38,681 nt of DNA from Thiobacter sp964445085 (lineage in GTDB: Bacteria > Pseudomonadota > Gammaproteobacteria > Burkholderiales > Thiobacteraceae). Below, in pieces: positions 30,204-38,681 of this stretch. The stretch covers positions 1-38,681 of the forward strand of contig CAYUJV010000013.1 in NCBI GenBank assembly GCA_964445085.1, given 5' to 3'. Position 1 is the first letter of the stretch. Every line of letters begins with the position of its first letter. A program made the position numbers and the translations under genes. Under the pieces are notes generated by a model that was not told the origin of the DNA, ran no database searches, and worked only from the letters and a program-made list of their open reading frames with translations.

Positions 30204-33200
30204 ATGGCTCGAACTCCCCACAGCCCATGTTATCGCCGCTCGTCGCGGGCAATCGCCCAGTTCCTCGGCCTTGGCCTTTTGCTCCATCTGCCAGTGGCCC
30301 ATGCCGCCTATGTCGACTTGGCGAACGCGCCGCTGCAGACCTCTTCCAGCCAGCTCGTGCGCCCGAACATCATGTTCATCCTGGACAATTCGGGCAGTAT
30401 GGATTGGACCTCAATGACCGGCACGGATGGTGCTACTCCATACGGGAGGAGTTCTACGGGCTCTCCGCTCTATTTGGTCGCCAATCCCGACTACTATGCT
30501 TCAGTCGTCAACAAGATGTATTACAACCCCAACGTCACGTATGCGCCGCCTGTGGTACCCGTATGGAACGGCACCAACTATGTACTGCAGCAGATGCCTA
30601 ATGCCGCGACGACAAATACACCCAACGATGGCTATAACGCTGCCTTTGCTACCGGCAATACCGGAACAACGAACCTGAGTACAGTCTGCTATTCCACAAG
30701 CAGCACTACACCGCCACTGCCGTTGACCGGCACGGCAACTTCCGGAAACTGCCGCACCACTTCCGGCGGTAGCTACACACAGCCAATCCAGCGCTATTCC
30801 TTTTACCACGTAAATATCGGCACGGGGACACCTACAGCGAGCGGCAGCACCAGCTACACGCCGCAAGCGAACGTAAGCTATCAACGCCAGGAAATCAAAT
30901 CCTCAATAGCGTCTTACACGCGCACCGCGGCGCGCACGGACTGCGCGGCGGCCCCGACCTGCACCTATGCGGAGGAAATGCAAAACTTCGCCAACTGGTG
31001 GAGCTACTACCGCACCCGCATCAATACCATGAAGACGACGCTGGGGCGGGTGTTCTCGACATTGAATGACAACTACAACGTCGGGTTCTCCACCATTAAT
31101 AGCAATAGCGCCACCGGCAATAGCAACGGCGACAACTTCATCAACGTCGCCCAGTTCGCGAATACGCCCCAGACAACGGCCCAAGTTTACAGGTGGTACA
31201 ACAACTTCTACAAGATCAACCCCAACGGCGGCACACCACTGCAACAGGCGCTATGGCGAGTCGGTGAATACTATCGGACAGGCTCCATGGGATATGCCGG
31301 GGGCCCTGCTTCGGTAAATCCGGTCCAGTATTCCTGCCAGAAGAACTTTGCGATTCTCTCCACGGACGGCTACTGGAACAGCAATACTGGGAGCACCGCC
31401 GTCACGGCCGCACAGCTGGGCGGCATCGGCGACTGGGACAACACTGTACCCAGCAGCTCCACCTGGCTGTCCAGCTACTCTTACCTGAACGGCGTCCAAC
31501 TGTTTGGCCACAGCCTTGCGACCGGGAGCCAATGGCCGCGGCCACTCTACCAGGGACCGACCGCGACCAGCCTTACGCTTGCGGACGTCGCGCTTGCCTA
31601 TTGGGCAACCGACCTGCGTCCCGGTACCGGCGGTGTCGCCGACAACAACGTCATCCCTTCGACCAGCGACCCGGCCACGTGGCAGCACATGACCACGTTT
31701 ACCATCGGCCTGGGGGCCAGCGGAACGCAGCCCTATGACCCAAACTATCTCACCGCAACCAGCGGCTTTTTCTTCAACGTGAAAAATGGCACGGCCAACT
31801 GGCCTGCTCCCGCCGCAGACGCCGCATCAACGACTGAAGATCTCTGGCATGCCGCAGTGAATAGCGGTGGCCAGTACTTCAACGCGTCGGATCCCACCGC
31901 GATCGAAACCTCGCTGCAGCAGATCCTCAACGCCATCATCGCCATGAACAGCACCTCGGCGGCCGCGACGCTCAGCGCGTCCATCGTGACCGGCGCCAAC
32001 AACTATGCCTATGTAAGCTCCTTCAACACTGGCGACTGGACCGGCGATGTGGACGCGTTCGCCATCAACCCCAGCACGGGTGCATTCAGCAACACCTCGG
32101 CCTGGACCAGCACGGCACAGGCACAGCTCGATGGCCGCACCAGCATTTCCGGCTCGGCCGGTGGGTTTACCTGCAGCGACAGCCGCAAGATCGCGACGTT
32201 CCGCCCCGGCACAGGCGGGGTACCGTTCCAGTGGGGAAATCTGAGCAGCAGCCAGCAAACCAGCCTCGGAACGCAGGATCTGCTGCAATATCTGCGCGGT
32301 TGGCGCTGCAAGGAGGTATCCAACGGCGGCTCCTATCGGAACCGAACCCATCTGCTCGGCGATATCGTGAACTCGGAGGTCGCCTACATGGGCGCGCCAT
32401 TCTATCGCTACTATGACAGCGGCTATGCAACGTTCAAGTCCACCAATGCTTCACGCGCACCGACGCTGTTCGTCGGCTCGAACGATGGCATGCTGCACGC
32501 CTTCGATGCATCCAGCGGCGCGGAGTTGTGGGCCTACGTCCCGAACCGCATCATGAGCGCGCTCCCCAATCTCGCAAACGCCCAGACCTTCCAGCATCGC
32601 TACTACGTCGATGGCTCGCCCATTCTGGGGGACGTCGATTTCGACAACACCACAACCAACCCGGGCGGGGGATGGAAGACGATTTTGGTAGGCAGCTTGC
32701 GCAAGGGCGGCTTTGGGTACTACGCGCTGGACGTCACAAACCCGACCGCGGCAACCGACAGCGACGTGGCCGCCAAGGTGCTGTGGGAATTCCCCAACCC
32801 CAGCGACCCGACCCACGCCGCAGTGGCCGCCAACGTGGGCTACAGTTTCGGTGACCCAACCATCACCAAGGTGAACGGAAAATGGGTGGTCATCGTGACC
32901 TCGGGCTACGACAACGGCACGACCCCCACTGGGGGCGCCACACCCAGTTCCGGCGGCGATGGCGGCGGATATGTCTATGTGCTCGACGCCAAGACCGGCA
33001 CCCTGCTCAATACCATCGCGACCGGCAGCGGGACCGCCACCGCACCCAGCGGACTGGCGCGGCTCAGCGGCTACATCAACGACTACGATACCGACAACAC
33101 CACACCCCGCATGTATGGCGGCGATCTGAACGGCGACCTGTGGCGTTTCGACCTCGTCAACATGACAGCGGCGAAAATGGCCACGCTGCAGGATCCCGGT

Positions 33201-33980
33201 GGAAGTGGGCAGCCGATCACCACTGTCCCCCACCTCTACGATATCGGCAATACGCATATGGTGGCGGTCGCAACCGGCCGTTATCTGACGGTGCCGGACA
33301 TCACCGACACACAGATCCAGAGTCTGTGGGCGTTGAAGGATGACCTGGTCACCAACAACATGAATGTCCGCTCCATGGTGGGGACTGCCGCAGGATCGAC
33401 CATCGTGAAGCAGACCTGGGTCAGCACCAACCCCATCGAGTCATCCCAGACGCCGGTTGATGTGACGGCTGCCGCTTCCAGAGGCTGGATGGTGGACTTC
33501 GACGGCACGTCGGCGGGTGGCCCCGGCGAACGCGCCACGGACCCCGCGTCGTTGTTCGGCGCGCTTACGTTCACCACCAACAAGCCGGCGGCCACGGCGT
33601 GCAGCCCTGGCGGCCAGAGCTGGCTGTATTACCTGAACGAGCAGAATGGCTGGCCGCTGATCTTTAGCGGGGGGCAACTGGCTTCCGGCCAGTACGTCGG
33701 CAACGCTGTGTCGACCCGTGTGGTGGTGTACCAAGTCGGGATGACGGCCTATAGCGCCTTCCGTACTTCTGCCCCTGTCGTCCCGCCTTCCGGGCCCAAC
33801 GGCCCCGGCAGCGTGGCGGCTGGCGCAGGTGGAACAGGTGGCCCCGGTGGCCCGGGTGGGGGTGGCGGCACGGGTGGCATCGACTGCCAGGCGAATCCGA
33901 AGCTGTGCCGGTCGGTCGGTGTGACTGCGGACACCAACAATCCTGCGCAAAGGATCTTCTGGCGCGAAATCATCCAGTAG
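30204..33980 (+). CDS. pilY1: PilY1, pilus-tip adhesin/mechanosensor
   Basis: Secreted 1,258-residue tip protein of type IV pili, involved in pilus extension, adhesion and surface sensing. A signal peptide ends at AHA (about residue 34). MFILDNSGSM at about 57-66 is a von Willebrand A MIDAS motif (DxSxS). The C-terminal half (from about 740) is the PilY1 beta-propeller with FVGSNDGMLHAFDASSGAELWAYVP, a DYDTDN calcium-type loop (about 960-965) and GGDLNGDLWRFDL. The last 70 residues include a Gly/Pro-rich, collagen-like run before a cysteine pair. ATG at 30204 has AGGAG seven bases upstream, better than ATG 30198. Residues 80-250 are Thr/Ser/Asn-rich and less GC-rich than neighbours. A terminator follows. 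Confidence 0.95.
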   Translation: MARTPHSPCYRRSSRAIAQFLGLGLLLHLPVAHAAYVDLANAPLQTSSSQLVRPNIMFILDNSGSMDWTSMTGTDGATPYGRSSTGSPLYLVANPDYYASVVNKMYYNPNVTYAPPVVPVWNGTNYVLQQMPNAATTNTPNDGYNAAFATGNTGTTNLSTVCYSTSSTTPPLPLTGTATSGNCRTTSGGSYTQPIQRYSFYHVNIGTGTPTASGSTSYTPQANVSYQRQEIKSSIASYTRTAARTDCAAAPTCTYAEEMQNFANWWSYYRTRINTMKTTLGRVFSTLNDNYNVGFSTINSNSATGNSNGDNFINVAQFANTPQTTAQVYRWYNNFYKINPNGGTPLQQALWRVGEYYRTGSMGYAGGPASVNPVQYSCQKNFAILSTDGYWNSNTGSTAVTAAQLGGIGDWDNTVPSSSTWLSSYSYLNGVQLFGHSLATGSQWPRPLYQGPTATSLTLADVALAYWATDLRPGTGGVADNNVIPSTSDPATWQHMTTFTIGLGASGTQPYDPNYLTATSGFFFNVKNGTANWPAPAADAASTTEDLWHAAVNSGGQYFNASDPTAIETSLQQILNAIIAMNSTSAAATLSASIVTGANNYAYVSSFNTGDWTGDVDAFAINPSTGAFSNTSAWTSTAQAQLDGRTSISGSAGGFTCSDSRKIATFRPGTGGVPFQWGNLSSSQQTSLGTQDLLQYLRGWRCKEVSNGGSYRNRTHLLGDIVNSEVAYMGAPFYRYYDSGYATFKSTNASRAPTLFVGSNDGMLHAFDASSGAELWAYVPNRIMSALPNLANAQTFQHRYYVDGSPILGDVDFDNTTTNPGGGWKTILVGSLRKGGFGYYALDVTNPTAATDSDVAAKVLWEFPNPSDPTHAAVAANVGYSFGDPTITKVNGKWVVIVTSGYDNGTTPTGGATPSSGGDGGGYVYVLDAKTGTLLNTIATGSGTATAPSGLARLSGYINDYDTDNTTPRMYGGDLNGDLWRFDLVNMTAAKMATLQDPGGSGQPITTVPHLYDIGNTHMVAVATGRYLTVPDITDTQIQSLWALKDDLVTNNMNVRSMVGTAAGSTIVKQTWVSTNPIESSQTPVDVTAAASRGWMVDFDGTSAGGPGERATDPASLFGALTFTTNKPAATACSPGGQSWLYYLNEQNGWPLIFSGGQLASGQYVGNAVSTRVVVYQVGMTAYSAFRTSAPVVPPSGPNGPGSVAAGAGGTGGPGGPGGGGGTGGIDCQANPKLCRSVGVTADTNNPAQRIFWREIIQ

Positions 33981-33992
33981 AAACCTAGCCGG

Positions 33993-34023
33993 AAAAAGGG
34001 CAGCTTCGTGCTGCCCTTTTTTT
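33993..34023 (+). terminator. intrinsic terminator after pilY1, probably bidirectional
   Basis: AGGGCAGC (33997-34004) and GCTGCCCT (34010-34017) form an eight-pair stem with loop TTCGT, followed by seven T residues. Five A residues precede the stem, so it can also stop transcripts of ispH coming from the other side (ispH stop at 34039). Confidence 0.92.
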
Positions 34024-34038
34024 GTTCCTGCCTCGCGC

Positions 34039-34971
34039 TCACGCCTGCTGGCTGGACAACCCCTTCGGCATGGGAAACTGCACGGTTTCCGTCACCCCGC
34101 TCGTCTCCTGCACAACCGACGCCCCCAGCTCGCGCAGGCGCTGCACGACTTGCTGCACCAGCACCTCCGGCGCCGACGCGCCTGCGGTCAGGCCCACCCG
34201 TTCCCTGCCCGCGACCCACGCCGCATCGAGCTGCCCGGCGTTGTCCACCATATACGCCGGCACGCCCAGGTTCTCCGCCACTTCCCGCAGGCGGTTGGAG
34301 TTCGAGCTGTTGGGCGACCCGACCACGATCACCACGTCGCACTGCTGCGCCAGCGCCTTCACCGCGTCCTGCCGGTTCTGGGTGGCGTAGCAGATGTCGT
34401 CCTTCTTCGGGCCCTGGATGTTGGGGAAGCGCCGCTTCAGCGCCTCGATCACCTTCGCCGCGTCGTCCACCGACAGGGTGGTCTGGGTGACGAAGGCGAG
34501 GTTGTCCGGGTTGGCCACGCTGAGCTTCGCCACGTCCTCCGGGCTCTCCACCAGGTACATGCCGCCCGCCACCTGACCCATGGTCCCTTCCACTTCGGGG
34601 TGGCCCTTGTGGCCGATCATGATGATCTCCTTGCCGGCGGCGCGCATCTTCGCGACTTCCACGTGCACCTTGGTCACCAGCGGGCAGGTGGCGTCGAACA
34701 CGCGCAGGCCGCGCGCCTCCGCTTCCTGGCGCACCGCCTGGGACACGCCGTGGGCGCTGAAAATCACGGTATTGCCGGCGGGCAACTCGGCCAGTTCCTC
34801 GACGAACACCGCGCCTTTGGCCTTGAGGCTGTCCACCACGAACTTGTTGTGGACGACCTCGTGCCGCACATAGATCGGCGCGCCGAACTGCTCCAGCGCG
34901 CGCTCGACGATCTCGATCGCCCGGTCCACCCCGGCACAGAAGCCGCGGGGGTTGGCTAACAGCACTTGCAT
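34039..34971 (-). CDS. ispH: 4-hydroxy-3-methylbut-2-enyl diphosphate reductase
   Basis: Iron-sulphur enzyme of the last methylerythritol-phosphate step, making IPP and DMAPP. The 310-residue protein starts MQVLLANPRGFCAGVDRAI with the first cluster cysteine (Cys12), then FDATCPLVTKVH (second) and later DDICYAT; the third ligand lies in this region and VVIVVGSPNSSNSNRL, VGLTAGASAPEVLV complete the set. The ATG at 34971 is at the family N-terminus; the open frame upstream runs through promoter sequence. It usually follows fkpB directly; here a divergent cold-shock gene lies between. Confidence 0.97.
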   Translation of the reverse strand: MQVLLANPRGFCAGVDRAIEIVERALEQFGAPIYVRHEVVHNKFVVDSLKAKGAVFVEELAELPAGNTVIFSAHGVSQAVRQEAEARGLRVFDATCPLVTKVHVEVAKMRAAGKEIIMIGHKGHPEVEGTMGQVAGGMYLVESPEDVAKLSVANPDNLAFVTQTTLSVDDAAKVIEALKRRFPNIQGPKKDDICYATQNRQDAVKALAQQCDVVIVVGSPNSSNSNRLREVAENLGVPAYMVDNAGQLDAAWVAGRERVGLTAGASAPEVLVQQVVQRLRELGASVVQETSGVTETVQFPMPKGLSSQQA

Positions 34972-34990
34972 ATTCGCCCCAAATGGTCTA

Positions 34991-35019
34991 CTAATATTGT
35001 CGGTTTTCAATAATAACAA
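34991..35019 (-). promoter_or_regulatory. promoter of ispH
   Basis: Minus-strand TTGTTA (35014-35019), 17-base spacer, TATTAG (34991-34996); start near 34984 gives a 13-base leader with GGGG before the ATG. The inserted cold-shock gene means ispH needs its own promoter. Confidence 0.5.
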
Positions 35020-35058
35020 GCTTTTACAACACCAAGAAGCAAGAAGGAGGAACGCCAC

Positions 35059-35277
35059 ATGGCCATGGGCATCGTCAAGTGGTTCAACAACACCAAGGGT
35101 TACGGCTTCATCGAGCCGGAAGAAGGGGAAGACCTGTTCGTGCACTACTCATCCATCCGCATGGACGGCTATCGCACGCTACGGGGCGGACAGAAGGTTT
35201 CCTTCGACGTCTCCCACGGGGAAAAAGGCGCTCATGCCATCAACGTGAGCCCGGCGCCTGATTCTCCGGCCGCCTGA
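35059..35277 (+). CDS. cold-shock domain protein
   Basis: A 72-residue single-strand nucleic-acid-binding protein. MGIVKWFNNTKGYGFIEPEEGEDLFVHYSSI carries both RNP motifs (KGYGFI and LFVHY) of the CspA family; the tail is Pro/Ala-rich. An AGGAGG site lies nine bases before the ATG at 35059, a strong signal. The leader (34972-35058) is A/T-rich, as is common for such genes. Its last 38 bases overlap the 3' end of the convergent fkpB gene. Confidence 0.95.
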   Translation: MAMGIVKWFNNTKGYGFIEPEEGEDLFVHYSSIRMDGYRTLRGGQKVSFDVSHGEKGAHAINVSPAPDSPAA

Positions 35278-35701
35278 TCGCCAGCACTTCCACTTCAAAC
35301 AGGACGGGGCAGTCGCACAGTGGATGGTTGAAATCCACGACGGCCTCGTCTTGCACCTTTTCCAGCACCGTACCTGACAGCAGGCTGCCGTTGGGCAGCG
35401 CGAATTCGATCAGGGCCCGCGGCTCCACCGCCATCCCCGGCGGAAACTGCCGGAGCGGAATGCGCTGCACCCGTTCCGGATCGCAGTGGCCGAAGGCCTG
35501 CCCCGGCTCCAGCTGGAACACATGCCGCTCGTGGAGCGCGAGGCCGATCAGCCAGCGCTCCAGATTCTCCGCCAGCTGCCCCTGCCCCAGCACGAACACC
35601 GCCGGCTCGCCGCCGAAGGTGCTTTCGACTTCGCGCCCGTTCAGGCTCGACAGGCGGTAATGCAGGGTCACGGTGTCGCCGGGCGCGACGGCGTCCGTCA
35701 T
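35240..35701 (-). CDS. fkpB: FKBP-type peptidyl-prolyl isomerase, SlpA/FkpB
   Basis: Cytoplasmic cis-trans proline isomerase with an inserted chaperone flap. The 153 residues have the N-terminal FKBP half (GDTVTLHYRLSSLNGREVESTF), GQGQLAENLERWLIGLALHERHVFQLEPGQAFG, and the C-terminal DFNHPLCDCPVLFEVEVLAI. The ATG at 35699-35701 overlaps the lspA stop (ATGA), so the two are coupled, as in the widespread ileS-lspA-fkpB operon. The 3' end overlaps the convergent cold-shock gene by 38 bases. Confidence 0.94.
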   Translation of the reverse strand: MTDAVAPGDTVTLHYRLSSLNGREVESTFGGEPAVFVLGQGQLAENLERWLIGLALHERHVFQLEPGQAFGHCDPERVQRIPLRQFPPGMAVEPRALIEFALPNGSLLSGTVLEKVQDEAVVDFNHPLCDCPVLFEVEVLAIRRPENQAPGSR

Positions 35702-36192
35702 GGGGCTTTGGCCTTCGGCTTGCGCAGGCTGTCCCACACGATCAGGATCGCGCCGCCGGTGATGGCCATGTCCGCCACGTTGAACGCGGGCCAGTGGTAG
35801 CCGAGGGCGTGGAAGTCGAGGAAGTCGACGACGTAACCCAGGCGCACGCGGTCGATCAGGTTGCCCAGGGCACCACCCAGGATGAAGCTGAGGGCGAGGC
35901 AGAAGCGCGGCTCCCGCCGGTGCCTGCCCAGCAAATAGGCGATGATCGCCGCCGCCGCCAGCGCCAGCCCGATGAAGAACAGCCGCTGCCACCCCCCGGC
36001 GCCGGCCAGCAGGCTGAAGGCGGCCCCGGTGTTGTGGGCGAGCACGAGGTTGAAAAACGCGGTGACCGGCACGCTTTCGCCGTAGAAAAAACTGCGCACC
36101 ACCCACAGCTTGCTCAGCTGATCGATGACGATGATCGCGACTGCGATCGCGTACCAGCGCCCCAGCCCCTGTCCTCCTCCGGAATCAGGCAT
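35698..36192 (-). CDS. lspA: signal peptidase II (prolipoprotein)
   Basis: Inner-membrane aspartyl protease that removes the signal peptide from lipoproteins. The 164-residue protein has four hydrophobic segments and the conserved motifs IDQLSK, FFNLVLAHNTGAAFSLL, GGALGNLIDRVRLGYVVDFLDFH (first catalytic Asp) and FNVADMAI (second). The ATG at 36192 lies eight bases inside the ileS end, and the stop overlaps fkpB by four. Confidence 0.97.
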   Translation of the reverse strand: MPDSGGGQGLGRWYAIAVAIIVIDQLSKLWVVRSFFYGESVPVTAFFNLVLAHNTGAAFSLLAGAGGWQRLFFIGLALAAAAIIAYLLGRHRREPRFCLALSFILGGALGNLIDRVRLGYVVDFLDFHALGYHWPAFNVADMAITGGAILIVWDSLRKPKAKAP

Positions 36193-38681
36193 GACTGCGC
36201 GGCTCGCCCGGCCCGAACAGATTGGACACGCAGCGTCCGCACAGCCCCGGATGTTCGGCGCGGCTGCCGACGTCGGCGCGATAGTGCCAGCAGCGCTCGC
36301 ACTTCTGGTGCGGGCTCGGGTTCACCACCACCTGTTCCTGCGCCGCATCCGCGACCTCGACCGCCTTCGCCTGGGAAGTGATCAGCACGAAGCGCAGATC
36401 GTCCTCCAGCCCCTTGAGCACCGCATATTTCCCGCCGCTGGCATGGATTTCCACCTCGGCCTGGAGCGAGGAGCCGATGCCGCCGGCGACGCGCACCTCC
36501 TCCAGCTTCTTCTGCACCGCAGCCTTGATCTCGCGCAGGGCCTTCCATTTCGCGCGCAGCCCGGCCGCGTCCCTGGGCAGCTCGTGCTGGTACCAGGTGT
36601 GCAGGAAGATGCTCTCCTCCGGCTTGCCGGTCAGCACCGCCCACACCTCCTCGGCAGTGAAGGACAGCACCGGCGCCAGCAGGCGCGTCAGCGCGTGGGT
36701 GATGTGGTACAGCGCGTTCTGCGCGGAACGTCGTGCCTTCGAGTCGGCGCCGGCGGTGTACAGGCGGTCCTTGAGGATGTCCAGGTAAAAGCCGCCCAGG
36801 TCCTCGGAGCAGAAGGTCTGCAGCTTCTGCACCACCTGGTGGAACTCGAACTGGGCGTAATGCCGCTCCAGTTCCGCCTGCAGGTCGGCGGTCATCACCC
36901 AGGCATAGCGGTCGATGTCCAGCCATTGCTCCGTGGGCAGCGCGTGCTGCGCGATGTCGAAGTCCGCCACGTTGGCGAGCAGGAAGCGCAGGGTGTTGCG
37001 CACGCGGCGGTAGCTCTCCACCACGCGCTTGAGAATCTCGTCGGAGATGGACAGCTCGCCCGAGTAGTCGGTGGCCGCGACCCACAGGCGCAGGATGTCG
37101 GCGCCCAGGGTGTCGATCACCTTCTGCGGCGCCACCACGTTGCCCTTGGACTTGCTCATCTTGCGGCCCTCGCCGTCGACGACGAAGCCGTGGGTGAGCA
37201 GCGCGCCGTAGGGCGCATGACCATCGGTGGCGCAGCCGGTGAGCAGGGAGGACTGGAACCAGCCGCGGTGCTGGTCCGAACCTTCCAGATAGAGGTCGGC
37301 CGGGTGCCTGAGATAGTCGCGGCGCTTGAGCACGCAGGCGTGGGTCACGCCGGAATCGAACCACACATCCAGGGTGTCGGTGACCTTGCGATACTGCGCC
37401 GCCTCCGCGCCCAACAACTCCTTCGGGTCCAGGCTGAACCAGGCCTCGATGCCCGCCCGTTCCACGCGTTCCGTCACCTGGGCGATGAGTTCCCGGGTGC
37501 GCGGATGGAGTTCGCCCGTTTCCTTGTGCACGAACAGCGGCATGGGCACGCCCCAGTTGCGCTGGCGCGACACGCACCAGTCGGGCCGGTTTTTTATCAT
37601 CGCTTCCAGGCGCGCGCGGCCCCAGGACGGAAAGAACGCCGTCGCGTCCACGGATTTCATGGCGGCCTCGCGCAGCGTGCCTTGCTGCGTCGGGACATCC
37701 ATGCCGATGAACCACTGGCTGGTGGCGCGGAAGATGATCGGCGTCTTGTGGCGCCAGCAGTGCGGATAGCTGTGCTTGAGCTTTTCCTCCTTCAGCAGCA
37801 GCCCGGCCAGGGACAGGGTTTCGACCACGGTCTTGTTCGCCGCCCAGATCGACTGCCCGCCCACCAGCGGCGTCCGGTCGTAGAACTTGCCGTCGTCGCC
37901 CACCGGGTTGTCCACCGGCAGCTTGTATTTCTGGCCCACCACGTAGTCTTCCAGGCCGTGGCCCGGCGCCGTGTGCACCAGGCCCGTGCCGGCGTCGAGG
38001 GTGACGTGGTCGCCGAGGATCAGCGGCACTTCGCGCGGATAGAACGGGTGCTTGAACAGCGCGCCTTCGAGCGTCGCGCCCTTCACGCTGGCGAGCACTT
38101 CCCAGGACTCGAAGCCGTAACGCTGCATGCAGGCTTCCACCAGGTCGCGGGCCAGAATCAGCACGCCCTTGGGCGTCTTCACGAAGTCATAGTAGAAGTC
38201 CGGATGGGCGCACACCGCCTGGTTCGCCGGCAGCGTCCACGGCGTGGTGGTCCAGATCACGGCATAAGTGTCGGCGCCGAGATGCGCCAGCCCCGCCTGC
38301 TTCGCCAGCGCCGCGCCGTCCTTGACCGGAAACGCCACGTCGATGGCGGGCGAGGTCTTGTCCTCGTACTCGACCTCCGCCTCGGCCAGGGCCGAGCCGC
38401 AGTCCACGCACCAGTGCACCGGCTTCGAGCCCTGGTACAGATAGCCATGGTCGAGGATCTCGGCCAGCACGCGCATGATGTCGGCCTCGAACCGGAAATC
38501 CATGGTGAGGTAGGGATTGTCCCACTCCCCCAGCACGCCGAGCCGGATGAAGTCCTTCTTCTGGCGCTCGATCTGGCTGGCGGCGTACGCGCGGCACAGC
38601 TCGCGGAACCGGGCCGGGTCGATGTTCTTGCCGTGCTCCTTCTCCACCTGCAGTTCGATCGGCAGGCCGTGGCAGTCCCAG
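36185..38681 (-). CDS. ileS: isoleucyl-tRNA synthetase (5' end cut by window)
   Basis: Charges tRNA-Ile in the cytoplasm. About 831 C-terminal residues of roughly 930 are present; the first visible ones are WDCHGLPIELQVEKEHG, so the HIGH motif lies just outside. The editing domain (WTTTPWTLPANQAVCAHPD), GRKMSKSKGNVV (the KMSKS loop), anticodon-binding domain and C-terminal zinc finger (CERCWHYRADV...CGRCVSNLF) are all seen. Its stop overlaps the start of lspA by eight bases. The frame is open to the window edge. Confidence 0.98.
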   Translation of the reverse strand, partial: WDCHGLPIELQVEKEHGKNIDPARFRELCRAYAASQIERQKKDFIRLGVLGEWDNPYLTMDFRFEADIMRVLAEILDHGYLYQGSKPVHWCVDCGSALAEAEVEYEDKTSPAIDVAFPVKDGAALAKQAGLAHLGADTYAVIWTTTPWTLPANQAVCAHPDFYYDFVKTPKGVLILARDLVEACMQRYGFESWEVLASVKGATLEGALFKHPFYPREVPLILGDHVTLDAGTGLVHTAPGHGLEDYVVGQKYKLPVDNPVGDDGKFYDRTPLVGGQSIWAANKTVVETLSLAGLLLKEEKLKHSYPHCWRHKTPIIFRATSQWFIGMDVPTQQGTLREAAMKSVDATAFFPSWGRARLEAMIKNRPDWCVSRQRNWGVPMPLFVHKETGELHPRTRELIAQVTERVERAGIEAWFSLDPKELLGAEAAQYRKVTDTLDVWFDSGVTHACVLKRRDYLRHPADLYLEGSDQHRGWFQSSLLTGCATDGHAPYGALLTHGFVVDGEGRKMSKSKGNVVAPQKVIDTLGADILRLWVAATDYSGELSISDEILKRVVESYRRVRNTLRFLLANVADFDIAQHALPTEQWLDIDRYAWVMTADLQAELERHYAQFEFHQVVQKLQTFCSEDLGGFYLDILKDRLYTAGADSKARRSAQNALYHITHALTRLLAPVLSFTAEEVWAVLTGKPEESIFLHTWYQHELPRDAAGLRAKWKALREIKAAVQKKLEEVRVAGGIGSSLQAEVEIHASGGKYAVLKGLEDDLRFVLITSQAKAVEVADAAQEQVVVNPSPHQKCERCWHYRADVGSRAEHPGLCGRCVSNLFGPGEPRSHA

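Noticed and set aside
1..38681. CRISPR array, prophage or rRNA operon
   Set aside because: No regularly spaced direct repeats, phage genes or rRNA-like segments are visible.

Overview
The window is GC-rich, densely coded chromosomal DNA. It most resembles a betaproteobacterium, perhaps of the Nitrosomonadales/Rhodocyclales type. This is inferred from protein likeness and from three conserved gene neighbourhoods: recA-recX-alaS; glyA-nrdR-ribD-ribE-ribBX-ribH-nusB-thiL-pgpA-cinA; and ileS-lspA-fkpB-ispH. I see no integrase, transposase, phage gene, rRNA or CRISPR array. No gene-free stretch exceeds 300 bases.

Layout. 1-2668 (minus): alaS (3' part cut by the window edge), recX and recA. 2882-5549 (plus): an orphan CapW/BrxR-type WYL regulator and a diguanylate cyclase behind a near-perfect FliA (sigma-28) promoter; these two genes separate recA from cinA. 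5557-13273 (minus): cinA, pgpA, thiL, nusB, riboflavin genes, nrdR and glyA, interrupted by palindromic repeats. 13373-17328: a six-TM potassium channel, then a TRAP transporter whose membrane genes (plus) converge on the binding-protein gene (minus). 17438-20020: pmbA (minus), then darP and a mogA-type gene (plus). 20136-24212: two paralogous large proteins with a PilZ-like C-terminus flanking an esterase; one has a good sigma-54 promoter. 24388-26774 (minus): a CBS-pair protein, tRNA-Thr(CGU), a cysteine-free Irr-like Fur regulator, a 128-bp palindromic element and thiO. 26987-33980 (plus): a six-gene minor-pilin operon, pilE-fimT-pilV-pilW-pilX-pilY1, closed by a strong terminator. 34039-38681: ispH, a divergent cold-shock gene, fkpB, lspA and ileS (5' part cut off).

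How it fits together. Most of the window is housekeeping: riboflavin, thiamine, isoprenoid and one-carbon metabolism, lipoprotein maturation, tRNA charging and recombination. A second theme is surface life and signalling: a FliA-linked diguanylate cyclase with a pseudo-receiver, two possible c-di-GMP-binding PilZ-like proteins (one possibly sigma-54 dependent), and type IV pilus priming genes with a PilY1 adhesin/sensor. The most unusual items are the orphan phage-defence-type regulator beside recA, the PilZ-like pair, the flagellar-type promoter on the cyclase, and repeat elements that supply the ends of ribE and nrdR.
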